The notes under the pieces were generated by a model. It was not told the DNA's origin. It saw nothing but the letters and a program-made list of their open reading frames with translations, and did no database searches. Source: Actinacidiphila sp. DG2A-62 (GTDB lineage: Bacteria; Actinomycetota; Actinomycetes; Streptomycetales; Streptomycetaceae). Taken from it: a stretch of DNA of 64,000 nucleotides. Position 1 is the stretch's first letter, and every line of letters starts with the position of its first letter. The position numbers were made by a program, and so were the translations under genes. The stretch spans positions 4,655,001 through 4,719,000 of the forward strand of contig NZ_JAYMGI010000002.1 in NCBI RefSeq assembly GCF_035825295.1, written 5' to 3'. Below are positions 52,540 to 60,514 of the stretch, piece by piece.

Positions 52540-53937
52540 GTGAGCGCGAAGCCCCCCAGGACGCTGAAGACCATGACCGGAGCCGGCGGCGTCTCGGAGA
52601 CGTACGACCTGGCCCTCGATCCGCGACGTTCCACCCTGGACACCGCCGTGCGGGTCGCGGCGCTCGCCGAGGCGGCCAGGATCGACGCGCTGTTCACCGC
52701 GGACCTGTTGAGCTTCGGCGCGCAGGGGGCGATCGGCTCGCAGGAGCCGCTGGTGTTCGTGTCGGCGCTCAGCGCGGTGACCTCGCGGATCGGCCTGATC
52801 GCGACCGTGTCGAGCACCTTCCACCACCCGTACAACCTGGCCCGGCAGTTCGGCACGCTCGACCACGTCAGCAACGGCCGCGCCGGGTGGAACCTGGTGA
52901 CGTCCTCGCTCGGCGAGGAGAACTTCGGCCCCGGCGCGCTGCCCAGCCCCGAGGAGCGGTACGAGCGGGCCGCGGAGACGCTGGAGGTCGTCAACGCGCT
53001 GTGGGACAGCTGGCGGCCGGGCGCGCTGACCCGCGGACCCGACGGCGCCGCGGTGCTCGACCCCGCGCGGGTCCGGCCCGTCGACCACCGCGGCCGCCAC
53101 TTCTCGGTGGCCGGCCCGCTCAACATCCCGCCGCTGCCGCAGGGCCGCCCGGTGCAGCTTCAGGCCGGGCAGTCGGAGGCGGGCCGGGCGCTGGGCGCGC
53201 GGTACGCCGAGGTGGTCTTCACCTCGCTGCCCACGCTGGAGGTCGCGGCGGACTTCACCCGCGCGATCCGCGCGCAGGCCCGGGAGTTCGGCCGGCCCGG
53301 CGGGCTGCCGCTGATCCTCAGCTCGCTGCACGCGACGTACGGCGCGACGGAGGAGGAGGCCCGGCGGCTGGTGCGCGAGCGGCGCGAGGCGATCGACTTC
53401 GAGCGCGGCCGGGCGCAGGTGGCCGACATGCTCGGCGGCGGCGTCGACCTCTCCGAACTGCCCCTGGACGCGAAGCTGCCGGAGAGCCTGCTGCCGGACG
53501 TCCGGTCGGTGAACCGCAGGCGCGGCCGGGTGGACATCTTCACCGCCTACGCGCGGCAGGGCTACACGCTGCGGGAACTCATCGTCGCCGCGCAGGACAC
53601 CGGCCACTGGGCCGCCGCGGGGACCCCCGAGCAACTGGCCGACGCGGTGGAGGAGCGCTTCCGGGCCGGCGTGCTGGACGTCGTCATGCTCAGCGGCCTC
53701 GCCGACCCGCGCCAGCACGACTTCGCGGTCAACGGCCTCCTGCACGAGCTGCGCAGGCGGAAGATCGTCGCGGAGGACTACGCGGGCCCCACCCTCCGCG
53801 ACAACCTCGGTCTGCCGCATCCGCGCGAAGCCGGCGCCGGGCGGGCACCGGAGTCCCCCGCCGACCGCTCGCCGACCGCCGACCGCTCGCCGACCGCCGG
53901 CCGCTCGCCGACCGCCGGCCGACTGCCGGTCCGCTGA
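52540..53937 (+). CDS. LLM-class FMN-dependent monooxygenase (NtaA/SnaA/DszA type)
   Basis: A 465-residue bacterial-luciferase-like monooxygenase: FVSALSAVTSRIGLIATVSS, TFHHPYNLARQFGTLDHVSN, GRAGWNLVTSSLGEENFGPG, the large HYxS-like loop region and PVQLQAGQSEAGRALGARYA. The family uses reduced FMN from a partner reductase to oxidise nitrilotriacetate, pristinamycin or organosulfur substrates. The first ~40 residues lack the usual first-strand LNLFLMG...AWR motif, so the N-terminus is shortened or divergent. The C-terminus ends in an 18-bp DNA repeat coding ADRSPTADRSPTAGRSPTAG. GTG 52540 is the start chosen. The upstream leader peptide points to sulfur control. Confidence 0.88.
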   Translation: MSAKPPRTLKTMTGAGGVSETYDLALDPRRSTLDTAVRVAALAEAARIDALFTADLLSFGAQGAIGSQEPLVFVSALSAVTSRIGLIATVSSTFHHPYNLARQFGTLDHVSNGRAGWNLVTSSLGEENFGPGALPSPEERYERAAETLEVVNALWDSWRPGALTRGPDGAAVLDPARVRPVDHRGRHFSVAGPLNIPPLPQGRPVQLQAGQSEAGRALGARYAEVVFTSLPTLEVAADFTRAIRAQAREFGRPGGLPLILSSLHATYGATEEEARRLVRERREAIDFERGRAQVADMLGGGVDLSELPLDAKLPESLLPDVRSVNRRRGRVDIFTAYARQGYTLRELIVAAQDTGHWAAAGTPEQLADAVEERFRAGVLDVVMLSGLADPRQHDFAVNGLLHELRRRKIVAEDYAGPTLRDNLGLPHPREAGAGRAPESPADRSPTADRSPTAGRSPTAGRLPVR

Positions 53938-53950
53938 CGGAAGCGGGCCG

Positions 53951-54054
53951 GCGGGGCAGCCCTGGCGGGGCAGCCCTGGCGGGGCGCGCGAACCGCGGTG
54001 GTGTGCGCGGACCGCGGTGGTGTGCGCGGACCGCGGTGGGGTGCGCGAACCGCG
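53951..54054. repeat. Two tandem repeats ahead of the hydrolase
   Basis: CGGGGCAGCCCTGG occurs twice from about 53952, then the 19-bp unit GCGCGGACCGCGGTGGTGT at 53986, 54005 and 54024 with a partial copy at 54043. Confidence 0.85.
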
Positions 54055-54102
54055 CGTGCTCCGCGGAGGAATCACCGCCGGCGAGACGTCGTTCGTGCCT
54101 GC

Positions 54103-54774
54103 ATGACGACTTTCGTTCTGGTGCCCGGCGGCTGGCGTGGCGGGTGGTACTTCTCCGACCTGGCCGACCGGCTGCGCGCCGCCGGACACCGGGCGCTGAC
54201 CGTCACCCCCACGGGACTCGGCGACCGGGCCCACCTGAACGGCGCCGACGTCAACCTCGACACCCACATCGACGACGTGCTCGCCCTGCTCACCTGCGAG
54301 CAGGTCGGCGACGCGGTCCTGGTCGGACACAGTTACGGCGGCATGGTGATCACCGGAGCCGCCGACCGCGCCGCCGCCGGGGTGGTGCGCCGCCTGGTCT
54401 ACGCCGACGCCTACGTGCCCGAGGACGGCCAGTCCTGCTGGGACCTGACCAGCGACGCGTACCGCCGCGCGTTCCTGGAGGGAGCGGCGGCGAACGGGTA
54501 CGCGGTCCAGCCGCCGCCCGGACGCGACCCGCGGGTGACCGCCCACCCGCTGGCCTCCTTCCTCCAGCGGATCCGCCTGGACGGCACCGGCCTGCGCGAC
54601 GTCACCACCCGGGACTACGTCTATCTGTCCGGCTGGGCGGGCACCCCCTTCACCGCCGTCCGCGACCGCCTGTCCACCGACCCGGCCTGGCGGGTCCACA
54701 CCCTGGACAGCGGCCACGACGTCTGCGGGGACGCCCCGCAGGAGTTCCTTGAGATCCTCCTGCGAGGCGAATAG
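54103..54774 (+). CDS. Alpha/beta hydrolase (esterase/salicylate-esterase-like)
   Basis: A 223-residue soluble hydrolase. FVLVPGGWRGGWYFSDLADR is the typical first strand and oxyanion loop, VGHSYGGMVITGAADR carries the nucleophile Ser, YADAYVPEDGQSC holds an acidic turn and LDSGHDV the catalytic His near the end. The layout matches small EstC/methyl-salicylate-esterase-like proteins. ATG 54103 starts right at the fold, with no signal peptide. It follows the monooxygenase by 165 bp of repeats and may or may not be cotranscribed. Confidence 0.9.
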   Translation: MTTFVLVPGGWRGGWYFSDLADRLRAAGHRALTVTPTGLGDRAHLNGADVNLDTHIDDVLALLTCEQVGDAVLVGHSYGGMVITGAADRAAAGVVRRLVYADAYVPEDGQSCWDLTSDAYRRAFLEGAAANGYAVQPPPGRDPRVTAHPLASFLQRIRLDGTGLRDVTTRDYVYLSGWAGTPFTAVRDRLSTDPAWRVHTLDSGHDVCGDAPQEFLEILLRGE

Positions 54775-54834
54775 CCCCGGGACGGCGGGTCGGGTGCCTA
54801 CCCTGTGCGCCGCCGACCGCGCGGGGCATGAACG

Positions 54835-54960
54835 CCGATCCGCGCGCGGCGACAGGCCGATCCGCGCGCGGCGACAGGCCGGGCCGAGCCGGAGAAGGCG
54901 AAGTCGCGGACGCCGAAGTCGCGGACGGCGAAGCCGCGGACGTCGAAGCCGCGGACGACT
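54835..54960. repeat. 22-bp and 15-bp tandem repeats
   Basis: GATCCGCGCGCGGCGACAGG plus CC occurs twice (54838-54880), followed by about five 15-bp units of the GAAGTCGCGGACGCC type (54899-54960). In one frame the second block reads EVADAEVADGEAADVEAADD, but no convincing gene contains it. Confidence 0.75.
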
Positions 54961-55020
54961 TTGGGCACGGCGGACGCCCGGCACGGGAGCCCGTGAAGAA
55001 CCAGGACGAAAGGTCCCACG

Positions 55021-56676
55021 ATGCGCAGCACAGTTCACCCCGCCACCAGGCGGGACGTACAAGCGGTCGCCGAAGTCCTCGCCGCCCTGCGGGGCACAGC
55101 GGACACCGGAGCCGCGGTGCTCAGCCGGCTCAGCCCGTCGGCGGTCGACTTCGCCACCGAGCGCTGGCAGATCGGGGACCTGGTCCATGAGTGGGTGTGC
55201 GCCCCGGGAACCAGCGGCGCCGCAGTGGTGCTCTACCTGCACGGCCGAAGGTTCCAGCATGAGGAGCCCGCCGAGGTCTACGCCGGGCCGCTGTCCGCGG
55301 CGAGCGGCCTCCCGGTGCTGCTCACGCACTACCGCCTCGCCCCGCGGCACCCGTATCCGGCCGCGCTGGACGACGTCCTCGTCGCCTACCGCGCACTGCT
55401 GGCCCAAGGATTTCCGGCGGACCGGATCGCGCTGGTCGGCCACTCGGCGGGCGGCACCCTCGCGCTGTCCGCCCTACAGCGGCTACGCGAGTCCGGCGAC
55501 CCCATGCCGGCCTGCGCGGTCGCGCTGTGCCCGATCACCGACTTCACCCTGAGCGGCGCGTCACTGACCGCCAACGCCGAGACGGACCTCGTCGGCATGG
55601 ACGAAGTGCTCCAGGTCCGGGACGCGTACCTCGCCGACGCCGATCCCGCGGGAGCCCCGCAGTCGCCGCTGGCCGGCGCCGCCGAGGGCCTGCCGCCCCT
55701 GCTGATCGGCTGCGGCGACGCCGAACTGCTGCGTGACGACGCGATCCGTTTCGCGGGCAAGGCGGACTCGGCCGGAGTCGACGTCACCCTGGAGGTGTAC
55801 CAGGGCATGCCGCACGGCTTTCCGGTGCTGGGTCTCGATTCCAGCGCCGACCTGACCGACCGTGTGGGCGCCTTCATCACGCAGCGGCTCAGCGGCCTGT
55901 CGCCCGACACGCCGGAAGGGCCGCTGACCATTCGCCGACTCGGCTGGGCGTCCTACGAGATCACCACCGAATACGGCACCCGGCTGCTGGTCGATCCCTA
56001 CCCTTCCGGCAGCGAGGGATTCCACAGCGGACTGCCGGAAAGTCACATCCGACCCGCCGAGCTGGCCGACGTGGACGTCATCGCGGTCACCCACGCCGGC
56101 TACGACCACCGCGGCCAGGCCGTGGAGATCGCGCAGGCCGGAGAGGCGATCCTGGTCAGCGGAACCGCGACGTATCAAGCGGCGATGCGAGCCGGCATCC
56201 CGGCCGAGCGGCTCGCGGCCACCGTCTCCGGCGTCGAGTTCCGCTACCGGGACGTGACCATCAAGGCTCTGCCCGCGCAGCATGAATCGACCATGCGCGT
56301 CGGCGGACAGTTCGTAGCCGACCAGCCCCAAAGCTTCCTGGTCACCACCCGGGCCGGGAGCCGGATCCTGTGCGGGGGCGACTTTTCACTGTCCGAGCAG
56401 GTACGCACCTGGGGCGAGATCTACCGGCCGGACATCGCGGTCCTGGGCATCGGCGGCATGCGACTCGGCCCGGTACGCGTGACCGAGCTGCCCCCCGCCG
56501 AAGCCGCGATCGCCGCACGCTGGCTCGGCGTGTCCACGGTGATCCCGGTCCACTACCCGCCGGGTGACCCGGCGCCGGCCCAACTCGCCGCCGATCTGGG
56601 CGACACAGTCCGCGTGGTGCCGCTCGCATTCGGAGACACCTGGACCGCGCCGACCCGAAGTCACGAACACGCGTAG
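55021..56676 (+). CDS. Two-domain protein: HSL-type alpha/beta hydrolase fused to metallo-beta-lactamase-like domain
   Basis: A 551-residue fusion with an AAAGG ribosome site. Residues ~1-300 are a hormone-sensitive-lipase-type esterase: LYLHGRRF at 72-78 stands where HGGGF normally forms the oxyanion hole, VGHSAGGTLALS carries Ser142 and YQGMPHGFPVLG the His. Residues ~305-545 are an UlaG-like metallo-hydrolase (IRRLGWASYEITTEYGTRLL, VDPYPSG, VIAVTHAGYDHRGQ, GGDFSL, VIPVHYPPGDP). The metal motif reads H358-A-G-Y-D362-H363, so the second His of HxHxDH is Gly360. Both active sites thus deviate at a key position. The joint substrate is unknown. Confidence 0.85.
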   Translation: MRSTVHPATRRDVQAVAEVLAALRGTADTGAAVLSRLSPSAVDFATERWQIGDLVHEWVCAPGTSGAAVVLYLHGRRFQHEEPAEVYAGPLSAASGLPVLLTHYRLAPRHPYPAALDDVLVAYRALLAQGFPADRIALVGHSAGGTLALSALQRLRESGDPMPACAVALCPITDFTLSGASLTANAETDLVGMDEVLQVRDAYLADADPAGAPQSPLAGAAEGLPPLLIGCGDAELLRDDAIRFAGKADSAGVDVTLEVYQGMPHGFPVLGLDSSADLTDRVGAFITQRLSGLSPDTPEGPLTIRRLGWASYEITTEYGTRLLVDPYPSGSEGFHSGLPESHIRPAELADVDVIAVTHAGYDHRGQAVEIAQAGEAILVSGTATYQAAMRAGIPAERLAATVSGVEFRYRDVTIKALPAQHESTMRVGGQFVADQPQSFLVTTRAGSRILCGGDFSLSEQVRTWGEIYRPDIAVLGIGGMRLGPVRVTELPPAEAAIAARWLGVSTVIPVHYPPGDPAPAQLAADLGDTVRVVPLAFGDTWTAPTRSHEHA

Positions 56677-56817
56677 CCCGCGCCGCCGCGTGGGGGCACC
56701 ATCACGCCGTCTCCGAAGGGTGCGTGCGGTGAGGACGCCACCGGGGACGGCCGATCCGTGCTGTTGACGGCCGTGGTTGACCGTGCCGTACCGCCGTGTG
56801 TGGTGCGGCGGTTACGG

Positions 56818-57276
56818 CTATCGGTCGTGGAAAACGGTGGGGCGGGTGACGGGGACGACGGTGAGCAGGTCGTCGAGGCCCTTGTAGTCGTCGGGGTTGG
56901 TGGTGAAGAGGGGGAGTTCATCTGCGATGGCGATGGCGGCGATCATGAGGTCGGCGACCCGGCGGCGGGGTTTGCGGCCGGCGCCGATGACGGCGGCGCA
57001 GACCCGGCCGTAGATGCGGGCGGCGTCGGCGTCGAAGGGGATGGGATCGAACTCGTTCTCGGCGCGCTGCAGGATGTCGAGGCGGCGGCCGCGTTCGGCG
57101 TGCTCGTCGTAGTTGCTCTGCTCTTCGTTTCTGCGCACTTCGTGGGGCGCTGCGGACAACTCGGCCAGGGTGACGGCGCTGATCGCGACCTCTGTCGGCA
57201 AATCCGCGGGGTCGATCCTTTTGCGCAGGATGACGATGTTGGTGTCGAGCAGGCCCTGCGTGTACTCAGCGGGCAT
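56818..57276 (-). CDS. PIN-domain toxin (VapC-like), TA module 1
   Basis: A 152-residue PIN ribonuclease. The acidic site is visible: LLDTNIVI near the start, SAVTLAELSAAPHE, ADLMIAAIAIADELPLFTTN (Asp) and NPDDYKGL. VapC-type PIN toxins cleave tRNA or rRNA until neutralised. It overlaps the antitoxin gene by 11 bp and is transcribed from the antitoxin promoter, which holds a palindrome (57545-57561). It is homologous to the toxin at 59550-59954. It abuts a CRISPR leader-array unit in the opposite orientation. Confidence 0.93.
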   Translation of the reverse strand: MPAEYTQGLLDTNIVILRKRIDPADLPTEVAISAVTLAELSAAPHEVRRNEEQSNYDEHAERGRRLDILQRAENEFDPIPFDADAARIYGRVCAAVIGAGRKPRRRVADLMIAAIAIADELPLFTTNPDDYKGLDDLLTVVPVTRPTVFHDR

Positions 57277-57535
57277 AGGGGTCGTCCGCCTCGTGCTCGG
57301 CCGTGGCGGCCTGGTCCGCCCGGAAGGCCTCCAGCGAGACGTCCGACGCGGTGCGGGACATGGCGGCGAATTCGGAGCGCGGAACGAACCGCCTACGCCG
57401 GCGCAGCGGGATCAGCTCCCCGATCTGGTGCCCGTCCCGGGTGACGGTGAAGGACTGCCCGCCCTGGACGGCGTCCATGATCTCTTTGGACCGGCTCCGC
57501 AGATCGCGCTGCGTGATCTCGGGCTGACCTGACAT
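57266..57535 (-). CDS. Phd/YefM-type antitoxin, TA module 1
   Basis: An 89-residue antitoxin: EITQRDLRSRSKEIMDAVQG, GQSFTVTRDGHQIGELIPLR is the typical Phd/YefM DNA-binding fold; the acidic C-terminal tail should wrap the PIN toxin. ATG 57535 is chosen over an upstream in-frame start because it begins at the conserved core and lies 10 bp from the operator palindrome. Confidence 0.92.
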   Translation of the reverse strand: MSGQPEITQRDLRSRSKEIMDAVQGGQSFTVTRDGHQIGELIPLRRRRRFVPRSEFAAMSRTASDVSLEAFRADQAATAEHEADDPYAR

Positions 57536-57544
57536 TCTTGCGCG

Positions 57545-57561
57545 GTGGCACCTTGTGCCAC
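57545..57561. promoter_or_regulatory. Operator of TA module 1
   Basis: GTGGCAC-CTT-GTGCCAC is a perfect palindrome ending 10 bp before the antitoxin start, the expected position of a Phd autoregulatory site. Confidence 0.75.
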
Positions 57562-57608
57562 GGTGTGCTCCAAGGCGTGGCGCGGCGTGGCGCACCCGAG
57601 TGCGGGCG

Positions 57609-57772
57609 CAGTTGTGCGTGCGTTCTTCCGTGAGGCGGCCGGGGTTGTGCCCGGCAGTACCTTGTTCGCTGAGAGTTCAGGCCCCGTGGTGGGCAATAGG
57701 CCGTATTTGTCGCTTTCTCGGAAGTTGGTTCAGCGTGCCCCGGCCCCGTGGAAGACCCACAGGCCAGTCAGA
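57609..57772 (+). repeat. CRISPR leader copy A
   Basis: The core 57704-57772 (69 nt) begins TATTTGTCGCTTTCTCGGAA and ends AGTCAGA directly before a type I-E repeat. Its first 30 nt are identical in copies B (58872) and C (60609). Further upstream, about 95 nt from CAGTT at 57609 (GCGTTCTTCCGTGAGG, TTGTTCGCTGAGAGTTCAGG) are shared with copy C. Confidence 0.8.
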
Positions 57773-57870
57773 CTGCTCCCCGCACCCGCGGGTATGAGCC
57801 CCACGGCCTGCACGTCGTCTTGTCGATCCTCACCCGCTCCCCGCCCCCCCGCGCTCTCGGGGATGGACGC
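57773..57870 (+). CRISPR. Mini-array A: two degenerate type I-E repeats, one spacer
   Basis: 57773-57801 reads CTGCTCCCCGCACCCGCGGG then TATGAGCCC, a 29-nt repeat with a few changes from the type I-E streptomycete repeat. A 32-nt spacer (57802-57833) follows, and a second copy starts at 57834, exactly 61 nt after the first; it contains an extra C-rich insertion before GGGGATGGAC. The array is decayed. Confidence 0.75.
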
Positions 57871-58034
57871 TCGTGTACGGGGCGGGTGAACGGAGCGTGA
57901 GGGGGCCGACGCCCTGTTCCCTGGGCCCGTGGGGGCGGACTTGGTGGTCGGCGTCAGGTGACCTCGTTGGGGCGGTTCCGAAAAGCCTGCGAAGGTGCGT
58001 CTCAGGTGTGCACAGAGATGTCGGACGAGTGGGC

Positions 58035-58427
58035 TTATGCGGGCATGTCGACGGTGAGGCCGGCGGTGTGCGCGGCGTCGGCGAGTCGTTTGTCGTAGGT
58101 GATGAAGGAGGTGAGTCGTGGGCGGATGCGCAGGGCTGTGGCGAGGTGGATGGCGTCGAGGCTGCGGACCGTTGCGGGCCTGATGGTCTGGGCGAGGATG
58201 CGGGTGCTGGCGTCGAGTTCGACCATGTCGATGAGGTCCAGGACGGGGTGGAGTCGTGTGACGGCTTCCGGGGCGTGGCGTGCCAGGGCTCGGAAGGATT
58301 CGATTTCGACGAGGGCGGAGCTGGTCCAGCCGGTGTCCGCGCGTTCGTCCAGCCAGTCGCGCAGAGCTTGGGACTCGGACTCGGCGTGGACGAGTTTGAC
58401 CACGGCGGCTGAGTCGAGGTAGATCAT
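58035..58427 (-). CDS. PIN-domain toxin, TA module 2
   Basis: A 130-residue PIN nuclease of a different subgroup: MIYLDSAAVVKLVHAESES (first Asp), SALVEIESFRALAR (Glu), SLDAIHLATAL (Asp) and FITYDKRLADAA (Asp). It overlaps the ribbon-helix-helix antitoxin stop by 1 bp. It lies between CRISPR units A and B, divergent from unit B. Confidence 0.93.
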   Translation of the reverse strand: MIYLDSAAVVKLVHAESESQALRDWLDERADTGWTSSALVEIESFRALARHAPEAVTRLHPVLDLIDMVELDASTRILAQTIRPATVRSLDAIHLATALRIRPRLTSFITYDKRLADAAHTAGLTVDMPA

Positions 58428-58660
58428 CAGCGCTCTTCCCCGCGGTCGCGGGAGATTTCTGCGGCGACGTCGGTCCCGTCGGGCTCGCCCAGTGGCATTC
58501 GCAGGACGGCGCGTCGCATCGCGGCGGCGCGCTCTCTCCGCATGGCGGTTTCGAGGACGGCCTGGCGGATGGCGGCCGATCGCGAGCTGCCGTCGGTGGT
58601 GAGGATGGCCAGGGCGTGTTCGGTCTCGGAGTCGCTGCGGATGGTGATCGTGTCAGCCAT
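58427..58660 (-). CDS. Ribbon-helix-helix antitoxin, TA module 2
   Basis: A 77-residue CopG/VapB-type protein: TITIRSDSETEHALAILTTD, GSSRSAAIRQAVLETAMRRE is the RHH DNA-binding fold, followed by an acidic tail for toxin binding. It starts 10 bp from the GTAAGAC/GTCTTAC palindrome, the likely autoregulatory site. Confidence 0.9.
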   Translation of the reverse strand: MADTITIRSDSETEHALAILTTDGSSRSAAIRQAVLETAMRRERAAAMRRAVLRMPLGEPDGTDVAAEISRDRGEER

Positions 58661-58669
58661 ACCGCAAGC

Positions 58670-58688
58670 GTAAGACGATGTGTCTTAC
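58670..58688. promoter_or_regulatory. Operator of TA module 2
   Basis: GTAAGAC-GATGT-GTCTTAC, a perfect 7-bp-arm palindrome, 9 bp upstream of the antitoxin start. Confidence 0.75.
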
Positions 58689-58871
58689 AAGGCAAGCGTG
58701 GGGCGCTGTCCCTCCATCCGGTCAGACTCGTAGGGGTGCCGGTTCGGCGGGTTGGGCGTTGGATGGCTGTCCGTGGGTGCGCGTGGTGGCGCGGGCGATA
58801 CTTCTGCGTGTGAGTGCCGGTCCTGCTGGGTCCCCTTCTGAGTGCCATCTCCTTCGGTTGACGGTACGGCC

Positions 58872-58940
58872 TATTTGTCGCTTTCTCGGAAGTTGGTTCA
58901 GCGCGGCTTGGCCCCGTGGAAAACTCGCAGGTCAGTCAGA
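58872..58940 (+). repeat. CRISPR leader copy B
   Basis: The same 69-nt leader core as copies A and C, ending GGTCAGTCAGA at the first repeat. The homology with A and C stops at about 58870, so this copy lacks the upstream extension they share. The gap 58689-58871 shows no gene. Confidence 0.8.
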
Positions 58941-59152
58941 CTGCTCCCCGCGCCCGCGGGGATGGACCCGGGGCGCAGATCTGGTCGACGTCCTTGGCGG
59001 CCTGCTCCCCGCGCCCGCGGGGATGGACCCCGAACGTGCGGGGCTCCGCGCGCATCTGCGCCTGGTCCCCGCGGCCGCGGGGATGGTCCCGCCCGTGGCC
59101 CGCGCATGTGCGACGGCGTCCGCTGCTGGCTGCGGACCGCGGGGGTGGGCCC
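58941..59152 (+). CRISPR. Mini-array B: four type I-E repeats, three spacers
   Basis: Repeats 58941-58969 and 59002-59030 are identical (CTGCTCCCCGCGCCCGCGGG then GATGGACCC). 59062-59090 differs at three positions, one of which (GATGGTCCC) may be closer to the usual consensus. 59123-59152 is a strongly decayed terminal copy. Spacers are 58970-59001 (32 nt), 59031-59061 (31 nt) and 59091-59122 (32 nt). The ~61-nt period and the repeat sequence identify type I-E. No cas gene lies in the window. Confidence 0.92.
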
Positions 59153-59396
59153 GTCGTTATCGGCGACCTGGGGGCGCCGGATGGTTGATGGGGGGGCTGG
59201 GGGAAAAGCTGTGCGTGTTCTTTTCCGGGATGTGGGTGATCTCGCTTGACGTGCCTCGAAGAGAATGCGTCTCGCTGTTGTAATTGGCTGCGGTGCCGGC
59301 CGGTCAGCTTTGGCCATCGGGTGCGTTCGCGTGCCGGAATTCGTCTGCTGATGGCGCGGATGCGGCACGCCGCCTTTGGATGTCGTCAGGCAACGG

Positions 59397-59472
59397 AAAA
59401 GCCCGACTCGTGGAGACGGGGCTTTTGTTTGGAGCGGATGACGGGAATCGAACCCGCGCTCTGAGCTTGGGA
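59397..59472 (-). repeat. tRNA-Gly-like 3' fragment with terminator, copy 1 (att-like)
   Basis: On the minus strand 59431-59472 reads TCCCAAGCTCAGAGCG, then the T-arm GCGGGTTCGATTCCCGT and acceptor end CATCCGCTCC, the 3' half of a tRNA-Gly with a CCC-like anticodon loop. 59397-59426 is its rho-independent hairpin (AAAAGCCC...GGGGCTTTT). No matching 5' half (AGCGGAT) exists upstream on that strand, so it is a fragment. It is one of three same-orientation copies. Confidence 0.85.
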
Positions 59473-59549
59473 CTCAAGGGGGCCGTCCTGACCCTCATGT
59501 ACCGCTGTGAGTGGTGCGGATGTGGTGCACCCCGCGCAGGGCAGGTCCG

Positions 59550-59954
59550 TCAGACGGCGACGACGGTCAGGGAACTGCCCAGCCCCTTGAAGTCGTCGGC
59601 GTTGCGGGTGAAAAGAGGAAGGTCCTGGACGGAGGCGATGGCGGCGATCATGAGATCCATCCTCCGGGGACGTGGATCGCGCCCTGAGGCGATGGCAAGC
59701 GCTACGAGCGTGCCGTACCGGGCGGCTGCGTCCCCGTTGAACGGGAGGGGGTCGAAATCGGCGACTGCTGCGCCCAGTTTTTCCATGCGGGCAGCTCGGA
59801 CGGCAGCGTCCTTGGCCATGGCGACCCCCTGCTGCAATTCGGCCATCGTGATGGCGGTGAGTTCGGGTACCGCTGGTAGGTCCTCCGGGTCGAGCACGTC
59901 CAAATCGATGTATGTGCAGGTGTCGAGCACCCCGGCCGGGTGGCGGTCAGCCAT
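59550..59954 (-). CDS. PIN-domain toxin, TA module 3
   Basis: A 134-residue VapC-like nuclease: VLDTCTYIDL, AITMAELQQGV, RMDLMIAAIASVQDLPLFTR and NADDFKGL carry the acidic residues of the active site. It closely resembles toxin 1 (56818-57276) in motif spacing. It overlaps the antitoxin by 8 bp. It lies between the tRNA fragment copy 1 and CRISPR leader C. Confidence 0.93.
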   Translation of the reverse strand: MADRHPAGVLDTCTYIDLDVLDPEDLPAVPELTAITMAELQQGVAMAKDAAVRAARMEKLGAAVADFDPLPFNGDAAARYGTLVALAIASGRDPRPRRMDLMIAAIASVQDLPLFTRNADDFKGLGSSLTVVAV

Positions 59955-60225
59955 GGCTGCGCTGCCAGGGATCGTCCTCGCCAGCGCGGTCTTCGGTCCC
60001 GAAGAACTCGTCCGCTTCCTGCCGCATGCGGGCGGCGTCGACGCGCGGCAGTCTGCGGTGCCGCTCCACCAGTTCTTCGGCGCTCAGGCGACGTCTGCGG
60101 TGAAGGGGGCGCAGCTCTGCGACCTCGGTGCCGTTGCGGGTGATGTGGTAGGTCTCGCCGGCTTCGACGGCGTCCATGACGGCTGCGGATCTGTTGCGGA
60201 ACTCGCGCTGGGTGATGGTCTTCAT
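59947..60225 (-). CDS. Phd/YefM-type antitoxin, TA module 3
   Basis: A 92-residue antitoxin: MKTITQREFRNRSAAVMDAV, EAGETYHITRNGTEVAELRP is the Phd fold, similar in pattern to antitoxin 1. The C-terminal half is charged (DAARMRQEADEFFGTEDRAG) for toxin wrapping. A CGTAGC/GCTACG inverted pair lies just upstream. Confidence 0.93.
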   Translation of the reverse strand: MKTITQREFRNRSAAVMDAVEAGETYHITRNGTEVAELRPLHRRRRLSAEELVERHRRLPRVDAARMRQEADEFFGTEDRAGEDDPWQRSHG

Positions 60226-60233
60226 GGCCCGAG

Positions 60234-60262
60234 CGTAGCGCGCCGTGTCTCATGGTGCTACG
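60234..60262. promoter_or_regulatory. Operator candidate of TA module 3
   Basis: CGTAGC (60234) and GCTACG (60257) form an inverted pair 17 bp apart, 9 bp from the antitoxin start. Confidence 0.5.
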
Positions 60263-60514
60263 AGTCGTTTGGGGCGGTGTCGGTGCGCAAACGGGCGCTG
60301 TGACCGCCGGGTGGCTGCCGTGGTCGAAATCCGGAGCCGGGTCCACGACCAGGAGGAGGACGACTGTCCGACTCCGCGAACATGCCAAGACCCGGAGCGA
60401 ACGCCGACATTACCGGGGCGCTCGCGCCCCAAAGTCATGCACCGGTACCCCACGGGCAGCCACAGTCAGACACCCAGCCCGCCGACCGACGTCCTGCCAG
60501 CTTGAGCAGCAGGT

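Noticed and set aside
52202..52543. Arg/Pro/Ala-rich ORF across the 37-bp repeats
   Set aside because: Composition follows the DNA repeat and it overlaps the leader peptide and monooxygenase start in another frame.
54828..55190. Small ORF with EVADAEVADGEAADVEAADD
   Set aside because: Its repeat comes from a 15-bp tandem DNA repeat, the rest is shadow of the esterase gene, and there is no ribosome site.
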